From IMG/VR virus record IMGVR_UViG_3300049846_000645, positions 1 to 22,634 of that record: a DNA stretch of 22,634 nucleotides. One strand, written 5' to 3'. Below the pieces are notes generated by a model. It ran no database searches and had not been told where the DNA came from. It saw only the letters and a program-made list of their open reading frames with translations. Position numbers and translations under genes: made by a program. Origin of the DNA: a virus. Below, one piece after another: positions 14,909 through 22,083 of this stretch. Every line of letters begins with the position of its first letter. The first letter of the stretch is position 1.

Positions 14909-15797
14909 TCATCGGTATCTCCATCCTTTCTGAGTGATCGCAATGTGGACAAATAAAATCAAACGTCATGTCCATATCTGGAATATTAGCTCTAATATGT
15001 TTCCTAAGTTCTAATGCGTCTTTTGAAACCAACTCTGTTTCAATAAACTTGCGAATAGCAACTTTATCATCATCACCGTCAACAGATTGAATTACATATT
15101 TCAATCTTGTAGTGACCTCAGAAGATCTTTCTTTATTAACCCTTGATAAATTCTTGATTTCAACATCAACCATATTATCTTCTTTTTGGGTAAGTATTTT
15201 ATAAGAAATTAACTTTTTAGAATATGGTAATGTAAAATTAAATATGTTTTGTCCTCTTGGATAGTTTTCAAACTCAAACGGTCGTGGTTCAAGTTTACCT
15301 AAATCAACTGTATGTTGAGACTCTTCCCCACATGTCGGACATTTAATTTTTAAAGGTCCGTATTGATCACCATAAGCTAATCGTCTTACTGCAACAAAGA
15401 TTCCATTCATGTCGCATAACAGAATATCATCTTGTTTAACTTTTTTATCTACAATTAAAGAATCCAGCAATTTTTGAAGCACGATTCCTTTTTTAATTAA
15501 ATTTTGGGATGTTAAAATATCTTCTTCTCTGGCGGTCATCATTTTAATTTCTATTTTTCCTGATGACAGAGGGTGTCCTTGTGGATAAAACCAACCTTTA
15601 GATGGTAATTCAACCACCTCAGTAGGATATGTTATTTTCTCTACAAATTGAGAAGGTATTTCATTATATTCTTCCGAAGGAGGTTGTGGTGTTGTTTGTG
15701 ATAATTTACCTTCTTTTTCCAACACTTTTTGTACTACTGGTGGTATATGTGAATGTTGTGTAGAAGGTCTAGTAATTGGGATTGTATTTTCGTCCAT
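14880..15797 (-). CDS. gp26-like T4 baseplate-family protein with zinc ribbon (zero-frame product)
   Basis: The 305-aa product belongs to the T4 gp26-type baseplate family. Its family region starts at VVELPSKGWFYPQGHPLSSG and continues KIEIKMMTAREEDIL. Two CxxC pairs, C153/C156 (CPTCGEE) and C283/C286 (CPHCDHSE), can form a zinc ribbon split by a beta-rich insertion. The N-terminal 50 residues are Pro/Thr/Ser-rich and probably flexible. It ends MTVSFFWPSA, and its last codons overlap the TCC TTT TTT TGG slippery site. In T4 the homologue helps assemble the baseplate hub; here the location right before the tape measure suggests a chaperone whose longer frameshift form binds the tape measure. 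The start is preceded by AGGTT, one of the few Shine-Dalgarno-like sites here. Confidence 0.82.
   Translation of the reverse strand: MDENTIPITRPSTQHSHIPPVVQKVLEKEGKLSQTTPQPPSEEYNEIPSQFVEKITYPTEVVELPSKGWFYPQGHPLSSGKIEIKMMTAREEDILTSQNLIKKGIVLQKLLDSLIVDKKVKQDDILLCDMNGIFVAVRRLAYGDQYGPLKIKCPTCGEESQHTVDLGKLEPRPFEFENYPRGQNIFNFTLPYSKKLISYKILTQKEDNMVDVEIKNLSRVNKERSSEVTTRLKYVIQSVDGDDDKVAIRKFIETELVSKDALELRKHIRANIPDMDMTFDFICPHCDHSERMEIPMTVSFFWPSA
14894..14903 (-). promoter_or_regulatory. slippery sequence for candidate programmed frameshift
   Basis: In the mRNA the zero frame reads UCC UUU UUU UGG. A tRNA-Phe on the second UUU can slide one base forward and keep full pairing, after which GGC CUU CAG CCU continues in the open +1 frame; the -2 direction reaches the same frame. 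A -1 shift would lead to a different frame. The zero-frame stop UGA follows four codons later, so the short product keeps only WPSA after the site. Confidence 0.6.
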
Positions 15798-15855
15798 AAC
15801 CTATTTAATATTTAATTGTCTTCTTATATATATAAAGAAGAGTTAAATAATTTCA
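15798..15855 (-). promoter_or_regulatory. AT-rich gap with palindrome before the gp26-like gene
   Basis: The 58-base gap holds an inverted repeat of TCTTCTT and AAGAAGA around an alternating TA centre, about 25 bases upstream of the ATG. The TTATATATATAA centre could serve as a -10 region or the arms as a short hairpin. No TATTTATA octamer is present here. Confidence 0.3.
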
Positions 15856-16764
15856 TTATACCGCTTTTTTTAATTGTTGAATATCTTTATTAATAGATGG
15901 GATAACAAATCGTGTTTGATAATCAGTTTTTTGTTTTTGGAAATCTCGTTCTTTTTTAGCTGTTTTTAATTCTGTATCTTTTTGTTTCAATAAATTTGCT
16001 GCTTGTGCTCTTTTTTCTCTATCATCTTCTTCTGAATTTTGAACATTAGATATAGAATTTGAAGGGTCTGTAGTGTTTGAATCTGATTGGGGTGTAGATA
16101 ATTGACCTAAAACTTGTTCTACTATTTCTTTTATAAACGGTTTTAATGTTCTTCTGATAATAGGAGTTTTAGATTCTGTGACCCTTTCTTTAACAGTACC
16201 AGCTTCAGAAAACTTCTTTTTTAACAAATCAAAAAGAGATATATCATACCAACCAAAAAGTTGTTTAAATACAGACTTTTTCTTTTCATCATTTAAATTT
16301 TTAGATCCAAATATTTTTCTAAGAGTTGATGGATTTAATTTTTGATTTATATATAAAACTTCATCAGGAATACTTAAAATATATCCCTTTTTATTTAATG
16401 GTTCCATGTTTGGTGTTAAACCTGTAAATGGAACAAAATAACCATTTGGATTTCTTAAAGCCATTGTGGCTTCTTTGACTGTCATTGCAAATACAACGAC
16501 AGTCCGATCCGCTCCAAACTTTTGTGTTATTTCAACCGCTTTTACAGGATCTTTAGCAAGTATTACTTTATCAACAGGAACTCCATGTTTAACCCAAATG
16601 TTTTGTTTATCTTGAAAGGTCAATGGAGAGTTAGGCAAATCTACCGTATCATTTGTTGTAATAAACGTGTTTGTCCCAGTATGACTTTTAAGCATTTGAT
16701 ATGCTCTATAATTACCTTCTGTAGGAGGTTGAAACCTGCCTGGATATATGCCAATTATATTCAT
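15856..16764 (-). CDS. nucleotidylyltransferase-fold protein with degenerate HxGH motif
   Basis: Residues 1-150 match the NMN adenylyltransferase/cytidylyltransferase fold: IIGIYPGRFQPPTEGNYRAY at the start, an Asp/Lys-rich middle (VPVDKVILAKDPVKAVEITQ) and LNPSTLRKIFGS (143-154) in the place of the ISSTxxR motif. The signature H-x-G-H is T15-E-G-N18 here, so both catalytic histidines are lost while GRFQP is kept. The C-terminal half has SKTPIIRRTLKPFIKEIVEQ, a Ser/Asn/Pro linker and a long charged coiled coil (about 245-302). Because it sits between the tail tube and the chaperone/tape measure genes, it may have a structural or nucleotide-sensing role rather than catalysis. It lies 61 bases after the tube gene. 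Catalytic loss is seen; the role is inferred. Confidence 0.75.
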   Translation of the reverse strand: MNIIGIYPGRFQPPTEGNYRAYQMLKSHTGTNTFITTNDTVDLPNSPLTFQDKQNIWVKHGVPVDKVILAKDPVKAVEITQKFGADRTVVVFAMTVKEATMALRNPNGYFVPFTGLTPNMEPLNKKGYILSIPDEVLYINQKLNPSTLRKIFGSKNLNDEKKKSVFKQLFGWYDISLFDLLKKKFSEAGTVKERVTESKTPIIRRTLKPFIKEIVEQVLGQLSTPQSDSNTTDPSNSISNVQNSEEDDREKRAQAANLLKQKDTELKTAKKERDFQKQKTDYQTRFVIPSINKDIQQLKKAV

Positions 16765-16825
16765 TTTTAATATATAGTATTAAACTCATTACCAATATAC
16801 TTTATAGTAATTGTTTAAATCAATA

Positions 16826-17317
16826 TTAATATTGAAGAATGCAATAATCTACAGATAATGTTACAGTTACTCCTAAAGCATCCCCATCATTTGTCCAATC
16901 CACGTTTCCAAAGTCTGCATTAAGTGGAAAAGCTCCAACTAACTTCCATTCTTCTACTTTATCTCCAACAGGACCAAGGACGTTTATTATAAGATCTTTT
17001 TTATAAAAATCCATATATCCATCACGGCCGGTTACGGATTCATGTGAAAGACGTACCCATTCCATAACTGCTTGTGCAGCTGAAGGAACAATTGGATCGT
17101 ATAATTCCATTGTAATTTCTTGCCATGTTGTTTTGCCCTTGTAATATCTTTGTAAGTTAATGTGGTCAAGAGCTTTTCTTGGACTTTGTACTTTTGGTCT
17201 ATCTGTTTTACGGATAGTAAAAGCAGGAATTCCATCTATATACATTATAAACCTATTTTGCGTTTTAGGCTCAAATGCTGTAAAAAACGCTTCTTGTGCT
17301 TCAATTAATTCTGCCAT
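16826..17317 (-). CDS. tail tube protein (gp19-like)
   Basis: This 163-aa protein has the length of T4 gp19 and its strand pattern. The N-terminal part has EPKTQNRFIMYIDGIPAFTI, then PRKALDHINLQRYYKGKTTW and the beta-loop-beta EITMELYDPIVPSAAQAVMEW. The C-terminal half has GYMDFYKKDLIINVLGPVGD, then EEWKLVGAFPLNADFG and the closing strand VTVTLSVDYCILQY. It polymerises into the inner tube through which DNA passes. It follows the sheath and the nucleotidyltransferase gene. A purine-rich AGAGAG precedes the ATG by about 6 bases. Another open frame at 17032-17235 is a shadow of this gene. Confidence 0.92.
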   Translation of the reverse strand: MAELIEAQEAFFTAFEPKTQNRFIMYIDGIPAFTIRKTDRPKVQSPRKALDHINLQRYYKGKTTWQEITMELYDPIVPSAAQAVMEWVRLSHESVTGRDGYMDFYKKDLIINVLGPVGDKVEEWKLVGAFPLNADFGNVDWTNDGDALGVTVTLSVDYCILQY

Positions 17318-17407
17318 AAATTTTCTCTCTTTCTGTTGCCTTTTACGGTCATAAAATAAATATAATTAACTCCATATTAAAATATCAAAATTATTTTATA
17401 TTTACTA

Positions 17408-17415
17408 TATAAATA
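17408..17415 (-). promoter_or_regulatory. TATTTATA element upstream of the tail tube gene
   Basis: The minus-strand sequence GATATTTATATAG begins 9 bases after the nucleotidyltransferase gene stop and ends about 90 bases before the tube ATG. That distance would allow a normal leader if the element is a -10 box. The 106-base gap has no other recognisable structure. Confidence 0.4.
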
Positions 17416-17423
17416 TCTAAATT

Positions 17424-18230
17424 TTATCTTTTCCTCATTAAATTAAGTTGATTTTGATAATAATTCTTTTCGTGGTTTCCATCTGAAGAAAATAATGAAA
17501 CACCTACAGTAGCAGAAGGATTTGGACCAAATGATGTTGGATCATACCCATCTTTAAGCGATAATTCTTTATTTTGTAAAATTACTATGGCATCTTTTAA
17601 CTTTTTAATAATATTTTTTTGCCTTAAAATTTTAAATACTATGTTTTCTGTTGAAAATTCCCCAGAGCTTGATAAGCCTGATTCTCTCATATTAGTTAAA
17701 TGTTTCATTACATTTTTAATTTTATCAATATCATTGGATTTAAGAGCTAAAGCAATCTTATTTACTAAATTATAATATTTCGACTTTATAAGCGGTTTAT
17801 TTAATACTATGTTTTGAGGCATAGCTTTTTTAATCCATTTATCTTGCAACAATGAATAAACCCCTGTAGCTCTATTTTCTTCATCAACATCTTGTATATA
17901 AAGTTCAACCTTATGTCCTTTAATAAAAATATCATGTTCACTATTCCATTTTTTAGCTAATAAACTTGTAAACTCTTTAGCTAATTCAGATGTCATTGGT
18001 AATTCTTTTAAATCAACAAGTATATGAAGATCGCAATCTGAAGTAGGCGACCAGTTATAATTAGCAGATGAACCTAAAAAATATATATCCTTAATATTTA
18101 TATCAAGCTTGGAATCTTTAAAAAAAGAATAAGCTATTTTTAATAAAGCATTTTTTATTTCTACTTTTAATTTTTTATCTTTATCCCAAAACGTAGGATT
18201 GAGATTTTTATTATAGATTATTATCTTCAT
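17424..18230 (-). CDS. DNA polymerase beta-type nucleotidyltransferase
   Basis: This 268-aa protein carries the nucleotidyltransferase superfamily signature IYFLGSSANYNWSPTSDCDL followed by HILVD. It includes the GS motif (G53-S54) and the two metal-binding Asp residues D65 and D67. A third acidic residue, E109 in GHKVELYIQD, is at the expected place. Residues 125-230 are helical and rich in Lys, and the final 40 residues (GYDPTSFGPNPSATVGVSLF) are probably flexible. Such enzymes transfer nucleotides to RNA, proteins or small molecules; the substrate cannot be read here. All three acidic positions are kept, so it is likely active. It lies alone between the sheath terminator and the tube gene, with a TATTTATA element 5 bases before its ATG. 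A tail role is not obvious. Confidence 0.82.
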   Translation of the reverse strand: MKIIIYNKNLNPTFWDKDKKLKVEIKNALLKIAYSFFKDSKLDINIKDIYFLGSSANYNWSPTSDCDLHILVDLKELPMTSELAKEFTSLLAKKWNSEHDIFIKGHKVELYIQDVDEENRATGVYSLLQDKWIKKAMPQNIVLNKPLIKSKYYNLVNKIALALKSNDIDKIKNVMKHLTNMRESGLSSSGEFSTENIVFKILRQKNIIKKLKDAIVILQNKELSLKDGYDPTSFGPNPSATVGVSLFSSDGNHEKNYYQNQLNLMRKR

Positions 18231-18428
18231 GTAACTATAAATATTGATTCAAATTAAAATAAATTGACTTATAAATTTCCTAGCTTATTGTACTTGTACA
18301 ACAAGCAAAAATAATTAATATTCTTTTTTAATATTTTTTAAATCTTTTTTAAATATTTTAAATTAACAAGTACAACTAATAAATTTAATAAGCTAAATAA
18401 GCTTAATAAGTACAGAAAAATTAAAAAA
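18231..18428. other. AT-rich intergenic region with inverted and tandem repeats
   Basis: This gap between the nucleotidyltransferase start and the sheath terminator holds no open frame. TAGCTTATT (18281-18289) and TTGTACTTGT (18288-18297) recur inverted as ACAAGTACAA (18366-18375) and AATAAGCTA (18387-18395), the second copy carrying an 11-base insertion. AATAAG-units repeat in tandem at 18387-18410. The centre (18310-18362) is A/T runs built from TTTTTTAAAT-like units. It could be a structured RNA, a protein-binding array or a decayed sequence. Confidence 0.5.
18236..18243 (-). promoter_or_regulatory. TATTTATA element before the nucleotidyltransferase gene
   Basis: The minus-strand sequence AATATTTATAGTTAC leads into the ATG at 18230 with 5 bases between octamer and start codon. 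The very short distance is like that at 11710-11717. Confidence 0.35.
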
Positions 18429-18460
18429 AATAAACCCAACTTTTTACGGTTGGGTTTATT
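18423..18460 (-). terminator. Rho-independent terminator after the sheath gene
   Basis: A 12-bp perfect stem (18429-18440 with 18449-18460, arms AATAAACCCAAC/GTTGGGTTTATT) has an 8-base loop. On the minus strand it runs into an eight-T tract. It lies 24 bases past the sheath stop codon and isolates the highly expressed sheath message from the next gene. Confidence 0.9.
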
Positions 18461-18483
18461 GGTGTTTGTTTAAATTTTATATA

Positions 18484-21400
18484 TTAAGCTCCTGGGAAAC
18501 TAGCTCCAGTTGGTAATATATTGAAATCAAGTATTATAAATTCAGCAGTTTTTGCTGGTTTCAAATAAATCTGTCCATAGAGAATATTTCTATCAACTAT
18601 GTCAGGAGTATTATTTGTTTCATCCATGACAACTTGGAAAGCATATAATCCACTTCTTTGTTGTATGCTTTCAAGATAAGGATTGACTATTGCTAAAAAC
18701 TTATTACGTGTTGAAGCAACATTCTGTTCGAATACCAAGTATTTAGCTGTGGAAGCAAAGAACTTTTTGATAGCAATTAACAATCTTCTGACATTAACTC
18801 TATCCAAAGCAGATGCTTCGTTTTGAAGTGTTTTTTGACCCCAAACACATATTCCTTGACCAGGGAATGCTGCGATTGGATTTACTTTACCTTCATACAA
18901 AGTATCTCTTTCTTCATGTGTAGTTCTATCACATACTTGAACAGCCTGTGTAATTCCACCACGGTTTAATCCAGCAGGAGCAAACCATTCAGCAGAAACT
19001 TTATCATTTGCTGCATAAACTGCTGGTAAAACAACAGACGGAGGAACTGTTATAATTTTATTAGTATTAGTGTCAAGAATTTTAATCCATGGATAATAAG
19101 CAGCAGCATAATTTGTATCATACTGCGAAGCATAGTAAACAGCATTATCAATTTGACCAACAGAACCTTCGGTTGCTGGTGTTACATGAAGATCCATGAT
19201 ATAGAAACAATCTCCACGTTTTTCACACATTTCAACTACTAAATTAGTAACGTATGAGTGATGTTCATGAACAATACCAGGCAATGCGATTAAATTAATA
19301 TCAAATTCGTCAGCATTTCCTAAAGCAGCTATACATTGTTTATATGCTATAGAACCTGCCGAATTAATATCTGTGCAATCCAACCCTTGAGTATTTCCAG
19401 GTATAATATCAGATCCAATATTTATTGGAATTGATGGAGATTGTCCATCAAATCCTCCTTGGAAGCCGACCACAAACTTACGCATTTTTACAATAGTAGT
19501 TTCATCAGAACGAGCAATAAACGGAATAGAACCGCTTAATGAATCTTCTAAATATGAACCTGTTGATGCGGGAGCATCAAATCCCCAATCTGCAATAGTT
19601 TGATCAAGAGCAAACACTGTATTACGACCTATGCTTGGATATGCTCCAAAACTTGGTAATGGTGCGAAATATTGCTTATTATCATCCGAAACACCATTTC
19701 CAGTAGAAGAGGTTGGATATAATGCGGAGAGTTCAGCATCTGCACCTGTAGGAGCATCATTGAATGCTATTCCAGATGGATATTTTCCAGGATCTACACC
19801 GTAGATAGATGCTCTAGTATATCTCATTGGAACAACCCAATGTGCCATTGAACTATTAATAGGAACAGACAACGCCTCAAATCCAGCTGGAACAGCTGAT
19901 AGTGCCCATGGATTAGTTGACATTTCAATTCTAACATATTTACTTAAATTAGTATATGTTCCAAATTCAATTATTTTACCAGCAAAATTGATGTAGTTAT
20001 ATCTATCACCAATCCTACGAGCTATATAATTTGAAGAATCAGGATCCAAATTCAAGTTTTGGAAAGTTTCCAATATTTTTGGTCTTTTATCAGTATCACT
20101 ATATGCTCTGATAGTAAGTGTGAACGATCCCCAATCACTTCCTGGAACTTGACCTGCTAATTTAACATTAGATATTTCAACTTTATAAGAAGTGTTAGTA
20201 TTTGTTCCATCTGATAAAGTGTGAACTTTAAACAAACGATATCTAGTTGGAGCCGAGGTTCCATCCCATGAAGCTACAGCTTGAGAAATAATCCAAGGAG
20301 TAGTTGCGTGGGTTACACTAAACTCCGAATCGCCGTTATTTAAATCTCTTGAATAATCATCGGTGAAATCTAATGGTGAACCTGCCCAAAGAGCCGATCC
20401 ATTAGGAAGATACGATCCACTAATAAACCATTTAGTATTTTCAGAAGAAACTTTAGCAAGTTGATTTTCAAAAACTTTATATAAATAAGCAGCTTCTATT
20501 TTTTGTCCTCTTGCAATTTCATCAGGATCACCAGCAGTAGCATCTTTACCAAATACATTTGTTATGAATTTTGGAGATGAAGGATCTATTGAAAATGCAT
20601 AAGTTCCATAAGCCGTTGAACTGTTGGATGATTTTAACCAAATAGCAAAATCTTTTGATATAGATGAACTATTTGAACCAATCAATACCGAATGACTTAA
20701 TTGACCACTGTTAGGACCTTGATAAAATAAAGATCCGGAAAATCCAGGAGCGATTAAATCAGAAATAGTAGCATATTGTGTATCAGCTAATACTGCCAAA
20801 ACTCTGTAATCAGCACCTGAAGATGTCCATTGATTAGTACAAACATCTAATACTGGATCTGTTCCAGTCGGAGTAAATTTTCCACTATAAGGTCCAAAAA
20901 ACCCATTCAACGAACCACTCATTAACAAACTGTAATTAGAACAATTGCTAAGTTTTGCTGTGGTTAAAGATCCACTCCAAGTGAATGTTCCATCAAAAGG
21001 ACTAGAACCATTGCCTGTAAAAGATATATATCCAATAGAGGACGAAAATTGTCCAGCTGCAATAGATCCGGTAATTTTGTCGTATAGAGTTGATCCTGTA
21101 CTAAACCCAGATCCACCGATTCTTAATGAGTCAATATTTATAGCCCCAAAAGCTTGAGTAGTTCCATAATAAAGGGAATTACTAATTATATCGGTAGCTG
21201 TAGATCCAAAAGTTAAATTTGCTGCAGAAAAATTAATTCTAGCATTTGTTTCGGTTCCATATGCCGACGATACCGTTAAAATAGAAGAACTAACTAACAA
21301 ACTTCCGGTTGCTGCAATTCTTGCATAAGTTCCTTTTAAGGCCCATATAACAAATGGGTAGTTTTGTTTATAACCTGTCAATGCTCCTACACGACAAACA

Positions 21401-21669
21401 GTTACAACGCCTCTTTCCAAGAGGTATTCTTTGGCGGTGTATGGTCCATAATAGACTCCATCGGCAACACCGAATTTACTTTCTAATGTATTAACGTCAG
21501 TGATTAGAGTTGGCGTAAAAGCTGGTCCTTTCGGAAATGGTGCTACTATAGCTCCACCGATATCAGCAACTCCTTGTGCTATACCTGACAAATCATTTTC
21601 CCGAGTGAAGACGCCTGGACTTACAATTCTATCAACTGGACTGAATCTTCCACCTTCTGTGATTGGCAT
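18484..21669 (-). CDS. tail sheath protein (gp18-like), enlarged
   Basis: This is the contractile sheath subunit. The N-terminus, SPGVFTRENDLSGIAQGVAD and then GAIVAPFPKGPAFTPTLITD, is the sheath arm and first domain. The C-terminus, AANDKVSAEWFAPAGLNRGG, then VNPIAAFPGQGICVWGQKTL, SALDRVNVRRLLIAIKKFFA and a final QIYLKPAKTAEFIILDFNI, is the conserved domain that packs on the tube and contracts. Length is 1061 aa against 659 for T4 gp18. The extra sequence lies between about residues 115 and 700 and is rich in Gly, Ser, Thr and short beta-type stretches, so it probably forms added surface domains. The ATG is preceded by AAAGGA at a good distance, the clearest ribosome binding site in the window, as expected for an abundant protein. 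A terminator follows. Confidence 0.93.
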   Translation of the reverse strand: MPITEGGRFSPVDRIVSPGVFTRENDLSGIAQGVADIGGAIVAPFPKGPAFTPTLITDVNTLESKFGVADGVYYGPYTAKEYLLERGVVTVCRVGALTGYKQNYPFVIWALKGTYARIAATGSLLVSSSILTVSSAYGTETNARINFSAANLTFGSTATDIISNSLYYGTTQAFGAINIDSLRIGGSGFSTGSTLYDKITGSIAAGQFSSSIGYISFTGNGSSPFDGTFTWSGSLTTAKLSNCSNYSLLMSGSLNGFFGPYSGKFTPTGTDPVLDVCTNQWTSSGADYRVLAVLADTQYATISDLIAPGFSGSLFYQGPNSGQLSHSVLIGSNSSSISKDFAIWLKSSNSSTAYGTYAFSIDPSSPKFITNVFGKDATAGDPDEIARGQKIEAAYLYKVFENQLAKVSSENTKWFISGSYLPNGSALWAGSPLDFTDDYSRDLNNGDSEFSVTHATTPWIISQAVASWDGTSAPTRYRLFKVHTLSDGTNTNTSYKVEISNVKLAGQVPGSDWGSFTLTIRAYSDTDKRPKILETFQNLNLDPDSSNYIARRIGDRYNYINFAGKIIEFGTYTNLSKYVRIEMSTNPWALSAVPAGFEALSVPINSSMAHWVVPMRYTRASIYGVDPGKYPSGIAFNDAPTGADAELSALYPTSSTGNGVSDDNKQYFAPLPSFGAYPSIGRNTVFALDQTIADWGFDAPASTGSYLEDSLSGSIPFIARSDETTIVKMRKFVVGFQGGFDGQSPSIPINIGSDIIPGNTQGLDCTDINSAGSIAYKQCIAALGNADEFDINLIALPGIVHEHHSYVTNLVVEMCEKRGDCFYIMDLHVTPATEGSVGQIDNAVYYASQYDTNYAAAYYPWIKILDTNTNKIITVPPSVVLPAVYAANDKVSAEWFAPAGLNRGGITQAVQVCDRTTHEERDTLYEGKVNPIAAFPGQGICVWGQKTLQNEASALDRVNVRRLLIAIKKFFASTAKYLVFEQNVASTRNKFLAIVNPYLESIQQRSGLYAFQVVMDETNNTPDIVDRNILYGQIYLKPAKTAEFIILDFNILPTGASFPGA

Positions 21670-21746
21670 ATCTTTATCCTTTCAAAATTCTCAATTAGTT
21701 TAAACTTTTTTTACACTCACCCGAGTTGTATTCTTATTAAACTAAT

Positions 21747-21754
21747 TATAAATA
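21747..21754 (-). promoter_or_regulatory. TATTTATA element upstream of the sheath gene
   Basis: The minus-strand sequence AATATTTATAATTAG ends 77 bases before the sheath ATG. It is one arm of a 10-bp inverted repeat, TTATAAATAT at 21746-21755 with ATATTTATAA at 21779-21788, spaced by 23 bases. Confidence 0.4.
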
Positions 21755-21779
21755 TTATCGGAAAATTGAAAGTGTTAGA

Positions 21780-21787
21780 TATTTATA
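21780..21787 (-). promoter_or_regulatory. candidate T4-type late promoter TATAAATA for the sheath gene
   Basis: On the minus strand the exact T4 late consensus TATAAATA is present in the 125-base gap before the sheath gene. It would start a transcript about 100 bases before the ATG. It is the only gene-sense copy in an intergenic region of this window, and the octamer is expected several times by chance in such AT-rich DNA, so this is tentative. Confidence 0.3.
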
Positions 21788-21794
21788 AACTTTC

Positions 21795-22079
21795 TCAATC
21801 AGTTTTTTTAGAAGGTATAAATACTCCATCTTTAATATTTAAATTACCTTCACCATATTTTTGTAGAATTTTATTCATTAAGTCAGCTTCTCTTTGTTTA
21901 AAATTACCAACTTTGTTCCTTAATTCAGTTTCTTTGTCTGATAAGTTCTTAAATAAAACATCCAATTCCAATTTTTCTAAATATAGAACACCCAATTCAA
22001 AAGTATTTATTTGAATTTCATGTTTTAAGTTTTCAAATTCTTGCAACTCTTCCGGTGAAATTTTTATTACATCTGTCAT
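21795..22079 (-). CDS. small coiled-coil protein of unknown function (94 aa)
   Basis: Residues 8-72 form a continuous charged helix with heptad-like hydrophobics (ELQEFENLKHEIQINTFELG, ELDVLFKNLSDKETELRNKV), then ILQKYGEGNLNIKDGVFIPS. The ending, a short KYG-x-G-x-L-x-I-x-D-G segment, is typical of small conserved proteins in T4-like marine phages, but I cannot give a function. It starts 4 bases after the glycosyltransferase stop, so the two are co-transcribed, and it precedes the sheath. A role as adaptor or chaperone is possible only by position. Confidence 0.75.
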   Translation of the reverse strand: MTDVIKISPEELQEFENLKHEIQINTFELGVLYLEKLELDVLFKNLSDKETELRNKVGNFKQREADLMNKILQKYGEGNLNIKDGVFIPSKKTD

Positions 22080-22083
22080 ATGT

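Noticed and set aside
16821-16834. perfect 14-base palindrome CAATATTAATATTG at the tube stop codon
   Set aside because: It is all A/T except the end pairs, has no loop and no T run; a chance palindrome in AT-rich DNA is the simpler explanation.
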